Positions 9,756 to 22,400 of a stretch of 64,000 nt of DNA are shown in pieces (the stretch's first letter is position 1; each line of letters starts with the position of its first letter). The notes beneath the pieces were generated by a model. The model worked only from the letters and a program-made list of their open reading frames with translations. It was not told the origin of the DNA and did not search any database. Origin of the DNA: Lingula anatina (Eukaryota; Brachiopoda; Lingulata; Lingulida; Lingulidae); assembly GCF_001039355.2 (NCBI RefSeq), contig NW_019775395.1, positions 109,884 to 173,883 on the forward strand, written 5' to 3'. A program made the translations under genes and the position numbers.

Positions 9756-11742
9756 GGCTATATTTGGGATGTGATTTATGTAGCTGTGACCTGGATTTGA
9801 ATCTCGCCTGGATTTCAGTCTTGCCTGTGACATACACATAATTACAGCCTCTACTAATAATCACACTAATACTAGACTGCATTTTTAGCCAGAAGCTCAG
9901 CTGTAGCCCCTTTCCCTTAATAAGAAGGTTCTACGCTGTTAGAAAACAAAATGTCAGAAAGTTAATAACTCATAGTTTAGCTCTTCTTTAACTGAGAAAA
10001 TAAACATATAATGATGTACAAATTAACCAGTGGATTTTCGCAGCAGGTCCGTGCAAGATGAATACGTCGAACGATATCTCACTAGGAACCGAGGAAAGCA
10101 ATCCAACTGGGCAGTTTCAGCGTGTAAGAGTATTTGATGTGATGTCATGTCATGAGGTAAGTTTTTTTTATCAAAGTAGACTTGATGACATATTCAAATG
10201 TTATTAATAATAGAAATGAAAAGCGTTTTTTCAATTTATCATTATCCTTGGGATACATGCCTTATTAGCTAACGTTCAGAGAAATATTACAGTAGATGCA
10301 TTTTCATTATTAGACTCTTTCACTTATACAGTTTCTTTTTTCCTTTGCTCATAAATCGAGAGCTGTCTTTTTATTTTTTTTACTCCTTCAGTGGGAGTTT
10401 GTTAATAGGTCTTTATTTCAATTTCAGCTTGTATAATTTTTTCTATCTGCTTGTGGGGATACTGCCTGTGTAGTGTATTGTGGACTTTTTGCTTCCATTT
10501 GCCTCAAAAACTGCTTTTAACCCTCATATTTGAATTTCTCTTGTTGTCTTTCAAACCACTGGCTAAAGCATCAGCAACTGGAATCACCATATCACTGCGC
10601 ATGCTCTATCCTAACCCTCAGCGCCTTAAAGCTAGACATATACACATATATTTAGCACCTAAAGGCGTCATACTGCTAAACACATTCAGGCTAAAAACAC
10701 ACTTAGGAGCTAAACGTGCTTAGTAGCTAAACGCGTTAAAAAATGAGACAAAACAGGCGACAAAACAGGCGCTTAGAAATGTGATTAGGGGCTAAACATT
10801 GTTTTTACAGTGTTCATGCATTTCTGTAATGAGTTGGGAACCATTAACGTTTCTGGTCACAACACTGGAAAAGTATGGTTTTCACTTATGAGGTCAGATG
10901 TCATCTGTCCTGCGAAGGTGGCCAAATTACAGTTTTTTGACATGTCAAAGAAGCATACAACTAGGCTTGTCTCGCTCCCAAAGTAACTGAATTGGGATTG
11001 AGCAGCTGCAATTTATAGATTTATACTCATGTGGGCTTAAATAAATATAGCAAAATATTTATTGATTGTTTATTGATTCCATTCTGTAAAGTAGCAGTAT
11101 GTTAATAAACAAATGAATTTACACAATGGATTGAGGTATACAAAATATTCGAATTGGCTTCATTATCGATCAAACTTCTGAATAAAGCTCCCCATCTCCT
11201 TTATTTCAGCCAGGTGAAATTTGGACATCAAGACCCCCCGGTGGACTTGTTCGACCGGATCTTATGTATAGAGGTCCATTGGACTGTAAGACTCCTCTGC
11301 ACACGGCAGTTCAATAGTGAGTTTATAGATAGATAGATAGATATACTTCCCTACCAAAAAAGGTGCCACCTACAATGTGCAAAATGATCCAGAAAAAAGT
11401 ATCATTAACCAATAAGATTTTACTGGTTGTACAGAGCGATGGTGTTCCACATACTTTGCAAAGATAGAATGAAATAATTTCTGTTTGCAGAGTTTTCACA
11501 CGGCGTTCCACTTCAAGTGTATCCCACACCTCTTCAATGGTCTTCTGATCTAGGGATTGGTGGAGCTGGTTCACATGTAACTAGCCTTTTGGTGTATTGG
11601 CTGTATGTAGAGAATCATTCTGAATATACCTGCATGGTCTTGGTCACTAAAGATATTCTCGACAAAAATTTTTTAATTTCTTTTCCAGTACTAGAATGTA
11701 TTAATCTGCTTTTAGGTTCCAGTTGACAATCACCGGCATAAA
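9615..11742 (-). repeat. Right arm of the palindrome, ends at assembly gap
   Basis: Mirror copy of 7442-9569. It carries the ankyrin exons 1 and 2 on the plus strand and the right end of the Tc1 element (11346-11742), and stops precisely at the N at 11743. Confidence 0.9.
10058..11316 (+). CDS. Duplicate ankyrin exons 1 and 2 in the right arm
   Basis: Exon 1 copy at 10058-10156 (ATG to the gtaagt donor) and exon 2 copy at 11210-11316 (tttcag acceptor, gtgagt donor), the same sequence and phase as the minus-strand exons at 9028-9126 and 7868-7974. The predicted residues are identical. Exon 3 is not seen downstream before the gap. Either this is an inverted duplicate, or the palindrome is an assembly product and this is the same gene read twice. 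If it is real, plus-strand exons at 13922-14837 could be its 3' end, but at least one exon is missing because the phases do not join directly. Confidence 0.6.
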
Positions 11743-11743
11743 N
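11743..11743. other. Single-base assembly gap at the palindrome end
   Basis: One N marks the exact end of the right palindrome arm. Confidence 0.9.
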
Positions 11744-13296
11744 TCTTGCCTTTGACATGTACATGTATAACTTTCACCCTTGTTTTTACTTGTTAGACCC
11801 TGGAATATTGGAGCCGTATTTAATGTGATTTTGAAACTGTTATAGGCCCTACTCTTTGACATTTCTCAGTCAAACAAGATGCAGCAACAACAAAAATAAC
11901 ATTAATTAATAATAACAATAATATAAGCAATAGTGCAGATTTGTTTGTGAGAACCTTTGAGGACTCTTTGAATTGAGAAAAATTAGATTATAAAAATATC
12001 TAAGCCAATGGGTCATTATTCTGTAGCCCCAAATTATTAGATCGATATCAGACTCTTATATTGCGTCACATTATAAGTATAAAATATGCTGCTAAGGGGA
12101 CGTAAGAAAGAGTATGGTATGAATTTATCTCAGTTGCCTTTTTACTAAGGCTCTTGATCAAAAGTATATTCCAACAAAAACAACTTGTTATGCAGTATGC
12201 AATTAATTTGTGCAAATCCCTAAATAACAAGGTAATACAGACCAGGGGATTTTTTCATGTCGATCGATTAAATAGCTTTTGCGCAGTTTAAAAAACTTGC
12301 TGAACCTCCAATTTATTGTGTAAAAACACTTAATAGGAGAGGTAAACTGCATAAAAATAATACAAATAAACAATATTTAGGCCACTGAGCCGTTCCTTGT
12401 TTCATTTCAACTGTGCAAGATCGCAAATTTAAATAAAATCAACAGGGCATACAAGTAGACTTACTGTAATTAAATGAGTGTTATATTTTTTGTTTAAGAT
12501 TACCATTATTAATAAAAGGCTTCATTCAGATACAGATTGAGATAACAAGAAAGGTAATTACTTGTCGAACTTGGCCAATGACTGTTAAATTCTACATTTG
12601 TCAGCCATTTGCATAACAGATTGCTTAAGAAAATATTTATATTAAGATTTTTCAAGAAACCCCATTAGTATAATAATTGTGTTCGTATATAATGCTCATA
12701 AAATGGACTGTATGCATTGAATCCTAATAGTTCTAGAGGCACAATTTTGTACGCAGTGTGTTGATGTTTAAACCACTCTGATATTACAAAGTACTCACCT
12801 CATACAGATAACCTCTTAAGTAGGCCCACGTCATTAAAGAGTGCGCATGCTCAATGATCACAATAGAAAAATTCGTATATACGTGTTTGTAACAGGTAAG
12901 CTAAGTCTGTGCTAGGTATTAAACTGTAAGGACAGAACTATCTAATTTATTTAGCTTTTAATAATAGTAAAAAGTAACAAGAAAAGTATCAAAGCTATTT
13001 ACGTATACTGTATATGTTATACAGACCACAGAGTTTAAAGCGGACTTACTGAAAAGTTAGTGTATTGTTCCAATAGAACCTGACCCAACCCGCGATCATT
13101 TGACATTGGTAATCATACTATGAATGTACTTCAGAAGACGGTTGGATCAATTCTAACCTTGATGTATTTGATTATTTCGTTTATAGATTTCGGATGTGGG
13201 ATTATTTGAAAACCTTAGTCCTTTTCTGCACCATGCCAGGTAATTCGCAGTCATTGACTGCATTGACTGCATAAACATAAATGAATAAACATGTAT
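11744..13296. other. Non-coding, no gene seen
   Basis: AT-rich sequence with no exon-like open frame, splice-bounded coding segment or recognisable transposon. It is either an intron or intergenic. Confidence 0.5.
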
Positions 13297-13470
13297 CAGG
13301 CCCGTAGCCAGGGGGGGGGGGGGTTCGGGGGGTTCGGAAGAACCGCCCTATTTGCTGGGAAAATGTCCACTCTGGGTGAAATTTGATCTAGGTACATGAA
13401 GTTTTTATGGAAAAAGGTCCACTTTTTCAGAAAAAGAACCCCCCTTTTGAAATTGCTGGCTACGGGCCTG
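13297..13470. mobile_element. MITE with CAGGCCCGTAGCCAG inverted ends
   Basis: The 174-base element starts caggcccgtagccag and ends ctggctacgggcctg, perfect 15-base inverted ends. It has a G-run and a ggttcggggggttcgg block inside. The flanks are tgtat and cgtat, a possible 5-base target duplication with one mismatch. It has no coding capacity. A decayed relative is at 52734-52790. Confidence 0.8.
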
Positions 13471-13921
13471 CGTATAATGTTTACGTTTGTTTTAACTGAA
13501 ACCTGATGTTCTCCAGATATTGCTGATGTCTTATTGACTAGAATCAATATCTTCGCCATTATGTGTATTTTCATACATAATTTGTCATCAGTTTTTTCGA
13601 TATATATATGCTTGTTATAGTGACCCATGTTTCTGAACATCGAGGAAGAGTAATACGACCAACAACCAATGGAAGTCTCCGTCTTAAATTTAAGGAAATA
13701 CGCTCTGTCAGTCTATTTTGAAGTTCATGGACATGTATATAGTTTCGTTAGTATAAGAATTATAACGAAAAAAAAAATTAATTTCTTTAATTATATAAGT
13801 TTTTGTTTATTATTTAACGTTCAGTTTTGAAGGTATTGACTTTGTCTTTGTCTGCCTATATAAGTTCCACAACCTGTCACTGAACACACAGTTCCGTGTG
13901 GATCGCATGTTCATTGCATAG

Positions 13922-14837
13922 AAAGCACAGAAACGAAAGACAGCACCAGGAGAGGGGGCACCAACAGGGAAGAGGATGGCACTACGGAGAAAGATTCCGA
14001 CGAGCAGGAGACTCATGTATTAAACTCAGACCAGAGTGAAGAACTTTCAAAAGCAGGAAAATTGACAGAAATGTGCACTAGTGTTTGATAATCATTACGG
14101 TGTATACATATGTAGAACTTTCACAGCTTCACAAGTATGATCTTTTCAGAACAAAAAAGTTAAGTTTTCCCCACTGTAATTTCCTTGTCTATTCTATTTA
14201 ATTCAAAAGCTATTTGTGAAGTTGGAGCATTGTGTACACCAAGAACAGACCATAATGATGGACAAGAAAGTGCCACGTCGAACGGTTTGGAGGTCGAAGA
14301 ATTTCAAAGAATTAAGGTTGAAGCATGGGAAAATATTTTGACGGAAGGTAAACTGAAACAGTTAAAATTGTGGTCATGGAAAAGAAATATTAAAATAGAT
14401 GAAAAAATTGTTATACTCACCTGGATAAAAGGCTAAGCATTTTTACATTAAATTTTGAGCGACAGAATTTGTATTTGACACGATTTCAAACATGGTTTCA
14501 AGTTCTGATAAAATCTATCAACCTGAGAGGTTAAATCATTGCCATAAGTTTTATTTAATGCACTAATGCAAGATAAAAATCAAATTTTAGAAATGTCGTG
14601 ATACGGACAATAATATATATTGATTTTTCAGAAATGGTTCAAAAGATGATATCAGAACTAGGGGACGGCTTTGTAGATGAATTAAAAGATCCACTAGAAC
14701 TACAAAAGGTGAAAGAAGAGGCTAAAACCGTGGTTAGATACTGGCTACGACAGCGAGAAGGGGTTCCCTTTTTGCAATTACAAGATTTGTTCATTGATTG
14801 CAAAGAGGCGCAGTACAACATTAAGAAACAAGAGTAA
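13922..14837 (+). CDS. 3'-terminal exons of an unidentified protein
   Basis: Three in-phase exons: 13922-14080 (acidic, charged: STETKDSTRR, TEKDSDEQET), 14210-14347 (HNDGQESATS, then EVEEFQRIKVEAWE) and 14632-14837 (EMVQKMISELGDGF, VRYWLRQREGVPFL, ending KKQE and TAA at 14835-14837). Introns are phase 1 throughout, with acceptors tttttcag and ttcaaaag. The donor after 14080 is weak (gtgttt). The helical, highly charged sequence matches no family I know. It may be the C-terminus of the ankyrin gene that lies upstream on this strand in the right arm, but exons between them are missing. The final exon is the best supported. Confidence 0.45.
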
Positions 14838-16094
14838 TTGAATGAATGTTTGATATTCGTAATTGCAGTGAATATAGTCAGAATAGACGTTCTGTTTCTT
14901 GCACTTAGTATTTTCAAAAAGTTTATTCATTCCCGAGTTCAGGTTAAGGAAATGTCTGAAAGGCAAATATCAATTATACAAAAACAATCACTTTTTTGTA
15001 CAGATTTTGCTTATAATCAATGCAATAAGCATTATTTTATATGATGATATAGAAATCTCATACTCATGTCAGTGAATTAAAATATAACGTGAATGACATG
15101 GACGTTATCAGATATGTGCATCTGTCGAACGCAATACTCAATGCTAAAAAGCTTCTGTTACTTCGGTTGTTATTGTAGGGTTGCTCATTAAAAATTTAAG
15201 AATAAATAGTATTGAGACACACTGTACGTTTGCGATATTGTGAATCAAGAAAACTTTGAACCTCCAGAATAGAAAAAACAGTATGAGACAAGAATGTTTT
15301 ATGCGTCCCACAGACAATACTATATGGTAATTGGATTGAAGTCAACGTTACGTTCTCAACTGTCTATTTAAGCGCCACACAAAACCTTTGAATATTTTTT
15401 AAATGACGTTTGTGATCAAAATTCGGCATTTTTGGCGATTATTTAATTTTTTGATAATGTACGATACACTATTCCTGTCATGTATTTTGACAATAGTGAT
15501 TAAATTTATTTGATTATCTGTTTGTTATAACATAGACTGTATCTTATATAATTAGTGGTCGGACATTTATAATATCAAAAATATTTAATAACGTTTCAAC
15601 CGAAACGGTCTCTGACTACACAGGCGGTTAGTTCTATCGTGAATATAAAGATTTTTACGCATTAAATTCAAGTTATCTACCCCTGACTGAAATATAAAGA
15701 TTATCAGACATATGGTACATGTACAAACAAAACTGAAGACACGTGGCTTATCAATATATGTATTTTGTCAGTAAGACGTAAATTTTAATGGATCCCCCAC
15801 GTTTACGCTCCATTAAAAAAATTGCAAATCCTTCAAATCTAGAGCCTGATGTGTGCAGCTTATGGATTTTGTGCCAAAGGTTGTTCAGAGAGTCACGAAA
15901 TGTTGACGATAAGCTCAAAATATCTACATATCAATATATTTTAATTAATCACAGGCATATGCTGCAAACACAAATGAAAAACAAATTGTTTTTTTTTTTT
16001 CAAAATGTAGCCGTCTTGGCACATGTGCCTTAACAGCTGTCTGCATCAGCCAGGTCACGCTGGCGCCATAATCTGCCGCCTTTTAGAGACGAGT
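14838..16094. other. Non-coding between genes, no feature seen
   Basis: AT-rich sequence holding the 3' flanks of two convergent genes. No exon or mobile element is recognised. Confidence 0.5.
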
Positions 16095-17331
16095 TTATAT
16101 TATCGTTTCGTGGTTTAAATCCTCCAACTGAACGTATTTCCCACGATGCTTTACCTCGTGAGGCACCGTTAAGTGCAAATTGGTAAAAGAGGGCCACTGC
16201 AAGTCAATTGTCCCAATACTTCCAAAAGCGCTAAGGTAATCCATTCCGTCAGATAACGCGTCCACGTTATGTTCATGCCCCTCGAGGGGTTCTTTCTCGT
16301 CATTATCGGCAAATTCATCATGTACTGATTTCGGATCCTCGTCGACATCGTTCCGTGCGCACCCGCATGGACAACAGAAGCACCACGTCCATTTTGGCAC
16401 ATCGTCTTCTAAGGCTTGCCCCTTTGTTTCTGGCAGGAACCATCCGGTAATTGCCGCTCCTATTGCGAAGACTCCGCCAATGATGAACGGATATCTTCTG
16501 TCGAGTTTTGACTAAAAAGAAAACAATTTCAAACAATTCTTTTTGTTAACAAATCAGCATGTAAGCTCTTTTTGAGGAGTTTTTTTTCTTGGTGCTTGAG
16601 TTTGTCCGTGACAGGCTTTTTTCTTCAGATTGACATTTTGTTGCGAACCGACCGAGTGGGGTCTAGCTTGTGTACGCCAACAAATTAAAATACGTTTTAA
16701 ATAAAGTCTGAGATGAGAAACCCTCTCAGGGTCCATATAAATGTATACGCATATGTACTATAGCAGAAATGAAACTGATTAAGGGCAACACACGAGTGTT
16801 ACTTACTAGATATACCAACTGAGGTGCTACTATGGATCCAAGCCGACTTCCTCCCATCGCTACGGCCACACCTATATCTCTGAAATCAAGGTCCAAGATA
16901 TGTCTCAGTGCCGTAAACATCACACACACACACACATGCTACACTCGAGAATCAAATCTAGGCAACGCTCCATGAGGGGATTAAAATGTGTAAACGTAGC
17001 ACTTAACTGGAACTCCAGTATAATTTATTTCTTTTCTGTATATACCTAATAGGAGTTGGCAGCAGCTCTGATGAGATAATCATAGCAGCTGTCCAGCCTG
17101 TCAGAACACACGTCCGACCCAGTGTGGACACCAAGGCCACCGCCAGCCACGCCGTCTCATATACACCTGCAAATGTTAAACCATTAAATCTTGTTGTCAA
17201 GAAATGAAATGTAAAGATACATATACAGTATATAAGAAGCGAGGGACAATGCATAGTGCAATGTTGGTGCATGCGTGTGATTTTGCACTAGTTTTTTTTT
17301 TTTACACAAAACAGGAAGCCCCCCCCAAGAA

Positions 17332-17370
<39 letters not shown>

Positions 17371-19406
17371 AACTAAAAAGAAAAACCAACCGAAATTAAT
17401 CTCTGTTGTCTATCATTAGGTTATCCCACTTGAAGCTTTGTGATGGTATTTTGTAGGGTTTCGTGGCATTGATTTGATATAAATATTTTTTAAGTATGCA
17501 TCTTTAAAGCCTCTTGTTTGAGATATGCGATATCGGTACCTTATAAATTTGTAAAAATGAACATTTTTTGGACGGAACATTATGAATACATGCCAGTTTT
17601 CTGGAATAGGGAGAGGTAATAGTCTTGGCAAATATGATTTTGAGAAAAAAATAAAGAAATACAATATAAAGGAAACCACTGCAAGGAATGTTTGTCCCGA
17701 TATTAAATCGATTGATAATTTACAATTCTTCTTACCAAACACGTCAAGCAAGATGACAGAGAGCGTTAGGACCCCGCCCAGTGCTGTCAAGCCAATAAAT
17801 GTCCACCGGCGTCCTAGACTGAAAATAGACAGGATCAAGTCATACCCATCACTAGGGACAAGGACTTTCGGAGATGGACAAAACCCAGTGAACCAATTAT
17901 TTTTAATTTTAGTAAAAAGTTATAAATTATTACAGAACGATTTGGCATTTTGAGAACTATTACCTGTATGTTGGAACCCTTCTTACCAGTTATTGAGATA
18001 TATGGAGAATAGGCTAGTAGGATAACCTATTCCAAACCCTATTGCGAAGTTAATCGCCTTGCCTCCGGGGAGATTTTTCACGTTGAACCCCATGGTATAT
18101 ACGAAAAGGGCCATGCTGAACCTGAATTGTGAAATAAGTAAGGCCATAATGAGCAAAAAAGAACATTTATACATTGCGTTAACCACATATTCAACATTTG
18201 CCAAAATGTTCTATAAATATCGCTGTGTGTGTGTGTGTTACGCGCGCGCGTGCGTGTGTTAACAAGATTTCGATTGTGATTTGGTGGTGCTAAGGAGTTT
18301 TTAAACTAAAACCGTTTAAAGGGTGTTCAAGCCAAATTGCACACACTCCATCTTGTCACTGGGCAGTGAAAAAAAATTCAACATTGTGAAAAAACAGATA
18401 TTTTGAACGCGGTCACTCACATAATGTATGTTAACATCACGATCAGCCTGGATTGTCTAGGGGTGCGAAATAAATCATGGATTCTATAATCGCGTGCCTT
18501 GGCCTGGTTCTTATTGGCCTGGAAGTAAATGAGAAATAATTCATTAAAGATCACTTTCAAGGCTTTGACGGAGGTTTACATCTTAAAAGTCATGTCAGAT
18601 CTGACCTCCCATTTACATGAATTAGTTGTCCAAACCTAACTTTCTATTTCTGTACAATGTAGTTGTTTCACTTTTTGTTCTATCTGACGAAAGAATATCC
18701 AACTTTTAACGTACAAAACACTCATTTAAAGTAAGTAGTGTTTCTGTAGCACTCAACCCTTGTAATTGTACTCACCTCATAATTTGCGACAAATTCTGCA
18801 AAGTCTGGCATTTCCTTTTTATTCCTCCTGGCTATTCTCTGCATGATTTCCTCTGCCTCTTTGTACCGACCTCTTGTAACCAGCCATCGGGGGCTTTCGG
18901 GAATATAACTGGAAAATAGAAAGAAAATCTCTCATCAACCAATGATTAACCACGGGCGAGTTGAAAACTGTGTATGTGTATCCTGCTTACATTCAATATT
19001 ACTCTTCTCTGTTATTTTAGTTTTTGTACATAGTGCTGATCTTTGGATGTTATATGTAGTTTGAATCAATATAATATTGTGCGATTGTATGCCACAAGTA
19101 TTTTTAGATGTTGCATATAATTTTCTCATTTATTATTGAATAATTTACTGAAAAGAAATTACCAACAGACACACTGTCAAAAGGAATTTGTTAAAAAGTG
19201 ATACCGGAGAGTTGAATAACTCATTAATTATAATCAGAAAAGCCATGCTTCAAGTAAAAATTATGTTTTTGAAATGTATTATCATTGATCAACAAAACAA
19301 AAACTTACCAAAAAAAATCTGCAGTATAAAGCTGTTAACAACAATTTCAAACGCATGTTGATGCATGTGGAATAAGGTTTTGTCAAGGTTCCCGATCCCC
19401 TCAAAA

Positions 19407-19453
<47 letters not shown>

Positions 19454-22400
19454 ATACACAAAAAAGCTCTTACAACCAAAACAGTAGCAGGGCCAGTCCG
19501 GGCAATGTGGTGGCTAACATAATCTGTTTCCAGTCCTTAATAGTAAAGCCGAACGCCGCCAGTGCACCCAAGCCGACAGGCCACAATCCTATGGATCCGG
19601 TAAACGCACGCCACCGGATTCCAATGAACTCCATGGGGTATACAAATCCAACCACTATGGTGCCTGTGAAACAAAAGGATATATGTGTGAATGAGGTTTC
19701 AAGATGAAAGTATTGGTGGTATACTGGTATAGGGCAATTTCTCACGGTATTTTAGCAAGATATGACTGACTTGGCGGAATTTCGAGATGTGGCAAATTTG
19801 GTGTAATATCGGGGCATGACCTGCTTTTTCAGTATTCTGGGACATGACAGTTTAAACAAAAATAAATATGTATACATTCTGATATAGAGATTCTGGTATA
19901 TTCTGATATTGGGACTGTGATATACTGTAGAAAGTTTCTTGAACTTGTCTTTCTCGTATCTTTCGCTCTGAACTTTACCAATCTCATACAGCAATGATTT
20001 TTTTAAATTTAATTAGAAGCACAGGCGTCACCACTTTTGATCTCAAGTTCTGTCTGCCATCCCCATTTATTCTAATGTAAGGGAGTATATGTCCAGATTT
20101 CTTGTTGACCTACCTCCAAGACTTATGCCCGTGATAAGCCTCAGTATGGCAAACACATACCACGTTGGAGCATATATCTGGGCAAATCCGGTCAAACACA
20201 TAAGAAGAATACCACCGAACCACGCCTTCTTGCGACCAAACGAGTCCGCCAGTTGTCCGTAAATGAAGGAGCCAAAAAACACCCCGATCATCTGCAGGGA
20301 GGTGATCTGGTCACTCACTGGGGCCAAGTTGCAGACAAGATTCCACTGAAATAAAATTGATATAAATTTAATTAACAGTACGTCATGTTCTCAATATCTA
20401 CTTTTTATTCCTGTCAATGTCATTAAAGACTGAGTACAAGTGCATTGCTTGCGTTTGTATAGAAATTACGTGAAATTACGCGTCCTTTTCATCTGAAGGT
20501 GCATACAACGTTATTTTTTTACGGTTTTAAAGCTGATTTAAAGCTCACAAATGAAAAAGATTGCGTTTTAACTAATTGATAGATTATTAACATTGCCATT
20601 CATAAATTGTTGATTTTTTGTTTATTTAAAAATGAAGACCCATTTATCCATTTTTCATTTTTTTTTCTTTATTTTCTTTGGGGGCATAAATAAGGACAAC
20701 TTAACCAAGACGCGTACAAACTACCTTTACAAACCTCTGTAACGATTGTCGATGATTCTGAAGTGAATTCAATTCCTGGACAGACTTGGTTATCTGCAGT
20801 GCAAGTATTATACGTGTACATGTCACTAGAATTTTTGGTAACATTTGACACATTTGACAGTGTGCCATCACTGACAATGTTGACATTGGAGCTGACATCG
20901 TACAGTAAAGAGTCAAAAAGCGTGGTGGAATTGTCCGTCAAATAGTCGTCTGCAGCGGAAGTGACGTTGGTGCGCGCGATTGGACACCTCCAACTGGCGT
21001 CGTCCCCCGTGAAGATAAGAGATAACATTGCCCAAGACACCGGGATATCAGAGAGTGAGATTATGAGGAACAGGCTCAGCTGATACCAGCCCATCTGACC
21101 TGAAATGCAATTCAACTAAATTTAGCAGATATGCCCTCAATTATATCTTTATCCTGCTTAACCTATACGCACTTGTACCATGCAAATATGTTCAACATAC
21201 TTGTACTGTACAAGGGTATGACAATTTTAATAACATTTTTGTAATAACATGAAGAATGTATATATAGACATATCTTTGTCAATGTGTGAAACTCTGCATT
21301 CATTTCATCGAAATGCACAGCTGCAAAATAAAAAAGAAGTTGAAGACACATGTTGTTGATCTACCTTAGCAAATAATCAGAGGGGAGTAATATAGGCCTA
21401 GTTTGCACCTTTCGACCACCTCTTTCAAGGACAGCAGCAAGGTTTTTTAAAACCCTTGTAGGCCTAACAGGCCTAACGCGCCTCGGTCTGTATTGGATAT
21501 ATTACTAGTATTGTTGTCACGGGAAAAAAATTCTATCGACTTCATTTAGCTAAAATCGATAATTATTAAATGTTACATGCTGTCATCAAGGTTTTATTTG
21601 GGTAATGTTACAGTGTGCATGAAAAGGTAATTTTGCTGTTCTTGAAAAACTGGCAGAATGGTACATTTTCGAACCAAGGGTCGCCACTTATTTATTAAAT
21701 TGTATAATGATGAAGAGTGTATATTGGTACTACAGCACCCTTGCTATATTTCATATACCGTTTACATCCATTACAACTTCAACTTGCAACTGAAAGAAGT
21801 GCTATTTGACACTATGATTATACCCAAAGCCAATTATGGCCTCGATATTTGGGGGTTTACGTCATTTTGGACAAGTCTCCTGTGGAAAAGGTACACCTTT
21901 GTTGTTGCACACAGCTGTCACCGGTAAGTCTACACAGACTTACCGGTGGAGAGCTTGGGCTTGGACGTTTCATCAAAACACAAACAAAATTGTACATGTT
22001 GTGGAGTAAAACTGTTGACTTAAATGAAGGTGTTTTACTATGTGAAACAAGCCAATCTTAACGATTCACAGAATAATAACCTTCTTAACATAAACAATAA
22101 CCATTTATCGTGGAGTGGGGTCTTGAAAAAGATTTCGTGGGAAATGGCTATTTGAAGATGTCTGGTTTTAGCAGAAAATGTTCAAAATACAAAAGGCAGA
22201 GGAAAAAATGGAATTATTTAAGAGGCGTTAGTTGATAGTTATAAACAGTCATGACACCAAAGCATAAGCTGTAAAATAGTATTGCCAATTAAAACCAAAA
22301 TGAAATCTACCTAGTTACCTTTAAGCTGGGACTGGACTCAAACAGGGTTAAAAATCACGTTTTTATAGATAAAATCAATAGTAAATTTTTTAACAAAAAA

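Noticed and set aside
9345-9839. Paired open frames on opposite strands encoding the same ~90-residue peptide (MCMSQARLKSRRDS)
   Set aside because: They are the same non-coding palindrome arm read twice, run through an AT repeat as an IYIYIY stretch, and have no splice or family support.
15788-16033. 81-residue plus-strand frame
   Set aside because: Contains a T-run, no splice signals or recognisable domain, and lies in a convergent intergenic stretch.
17582-17953. 123-residue plus-strand frame
   Set aside because: Antisense to an SLC22 exon and its introns; no support of its own.
19282-19479. Minus-strand frame with repeated LFIY units
   Set aside because: Translation of the AAAT microsatellite.
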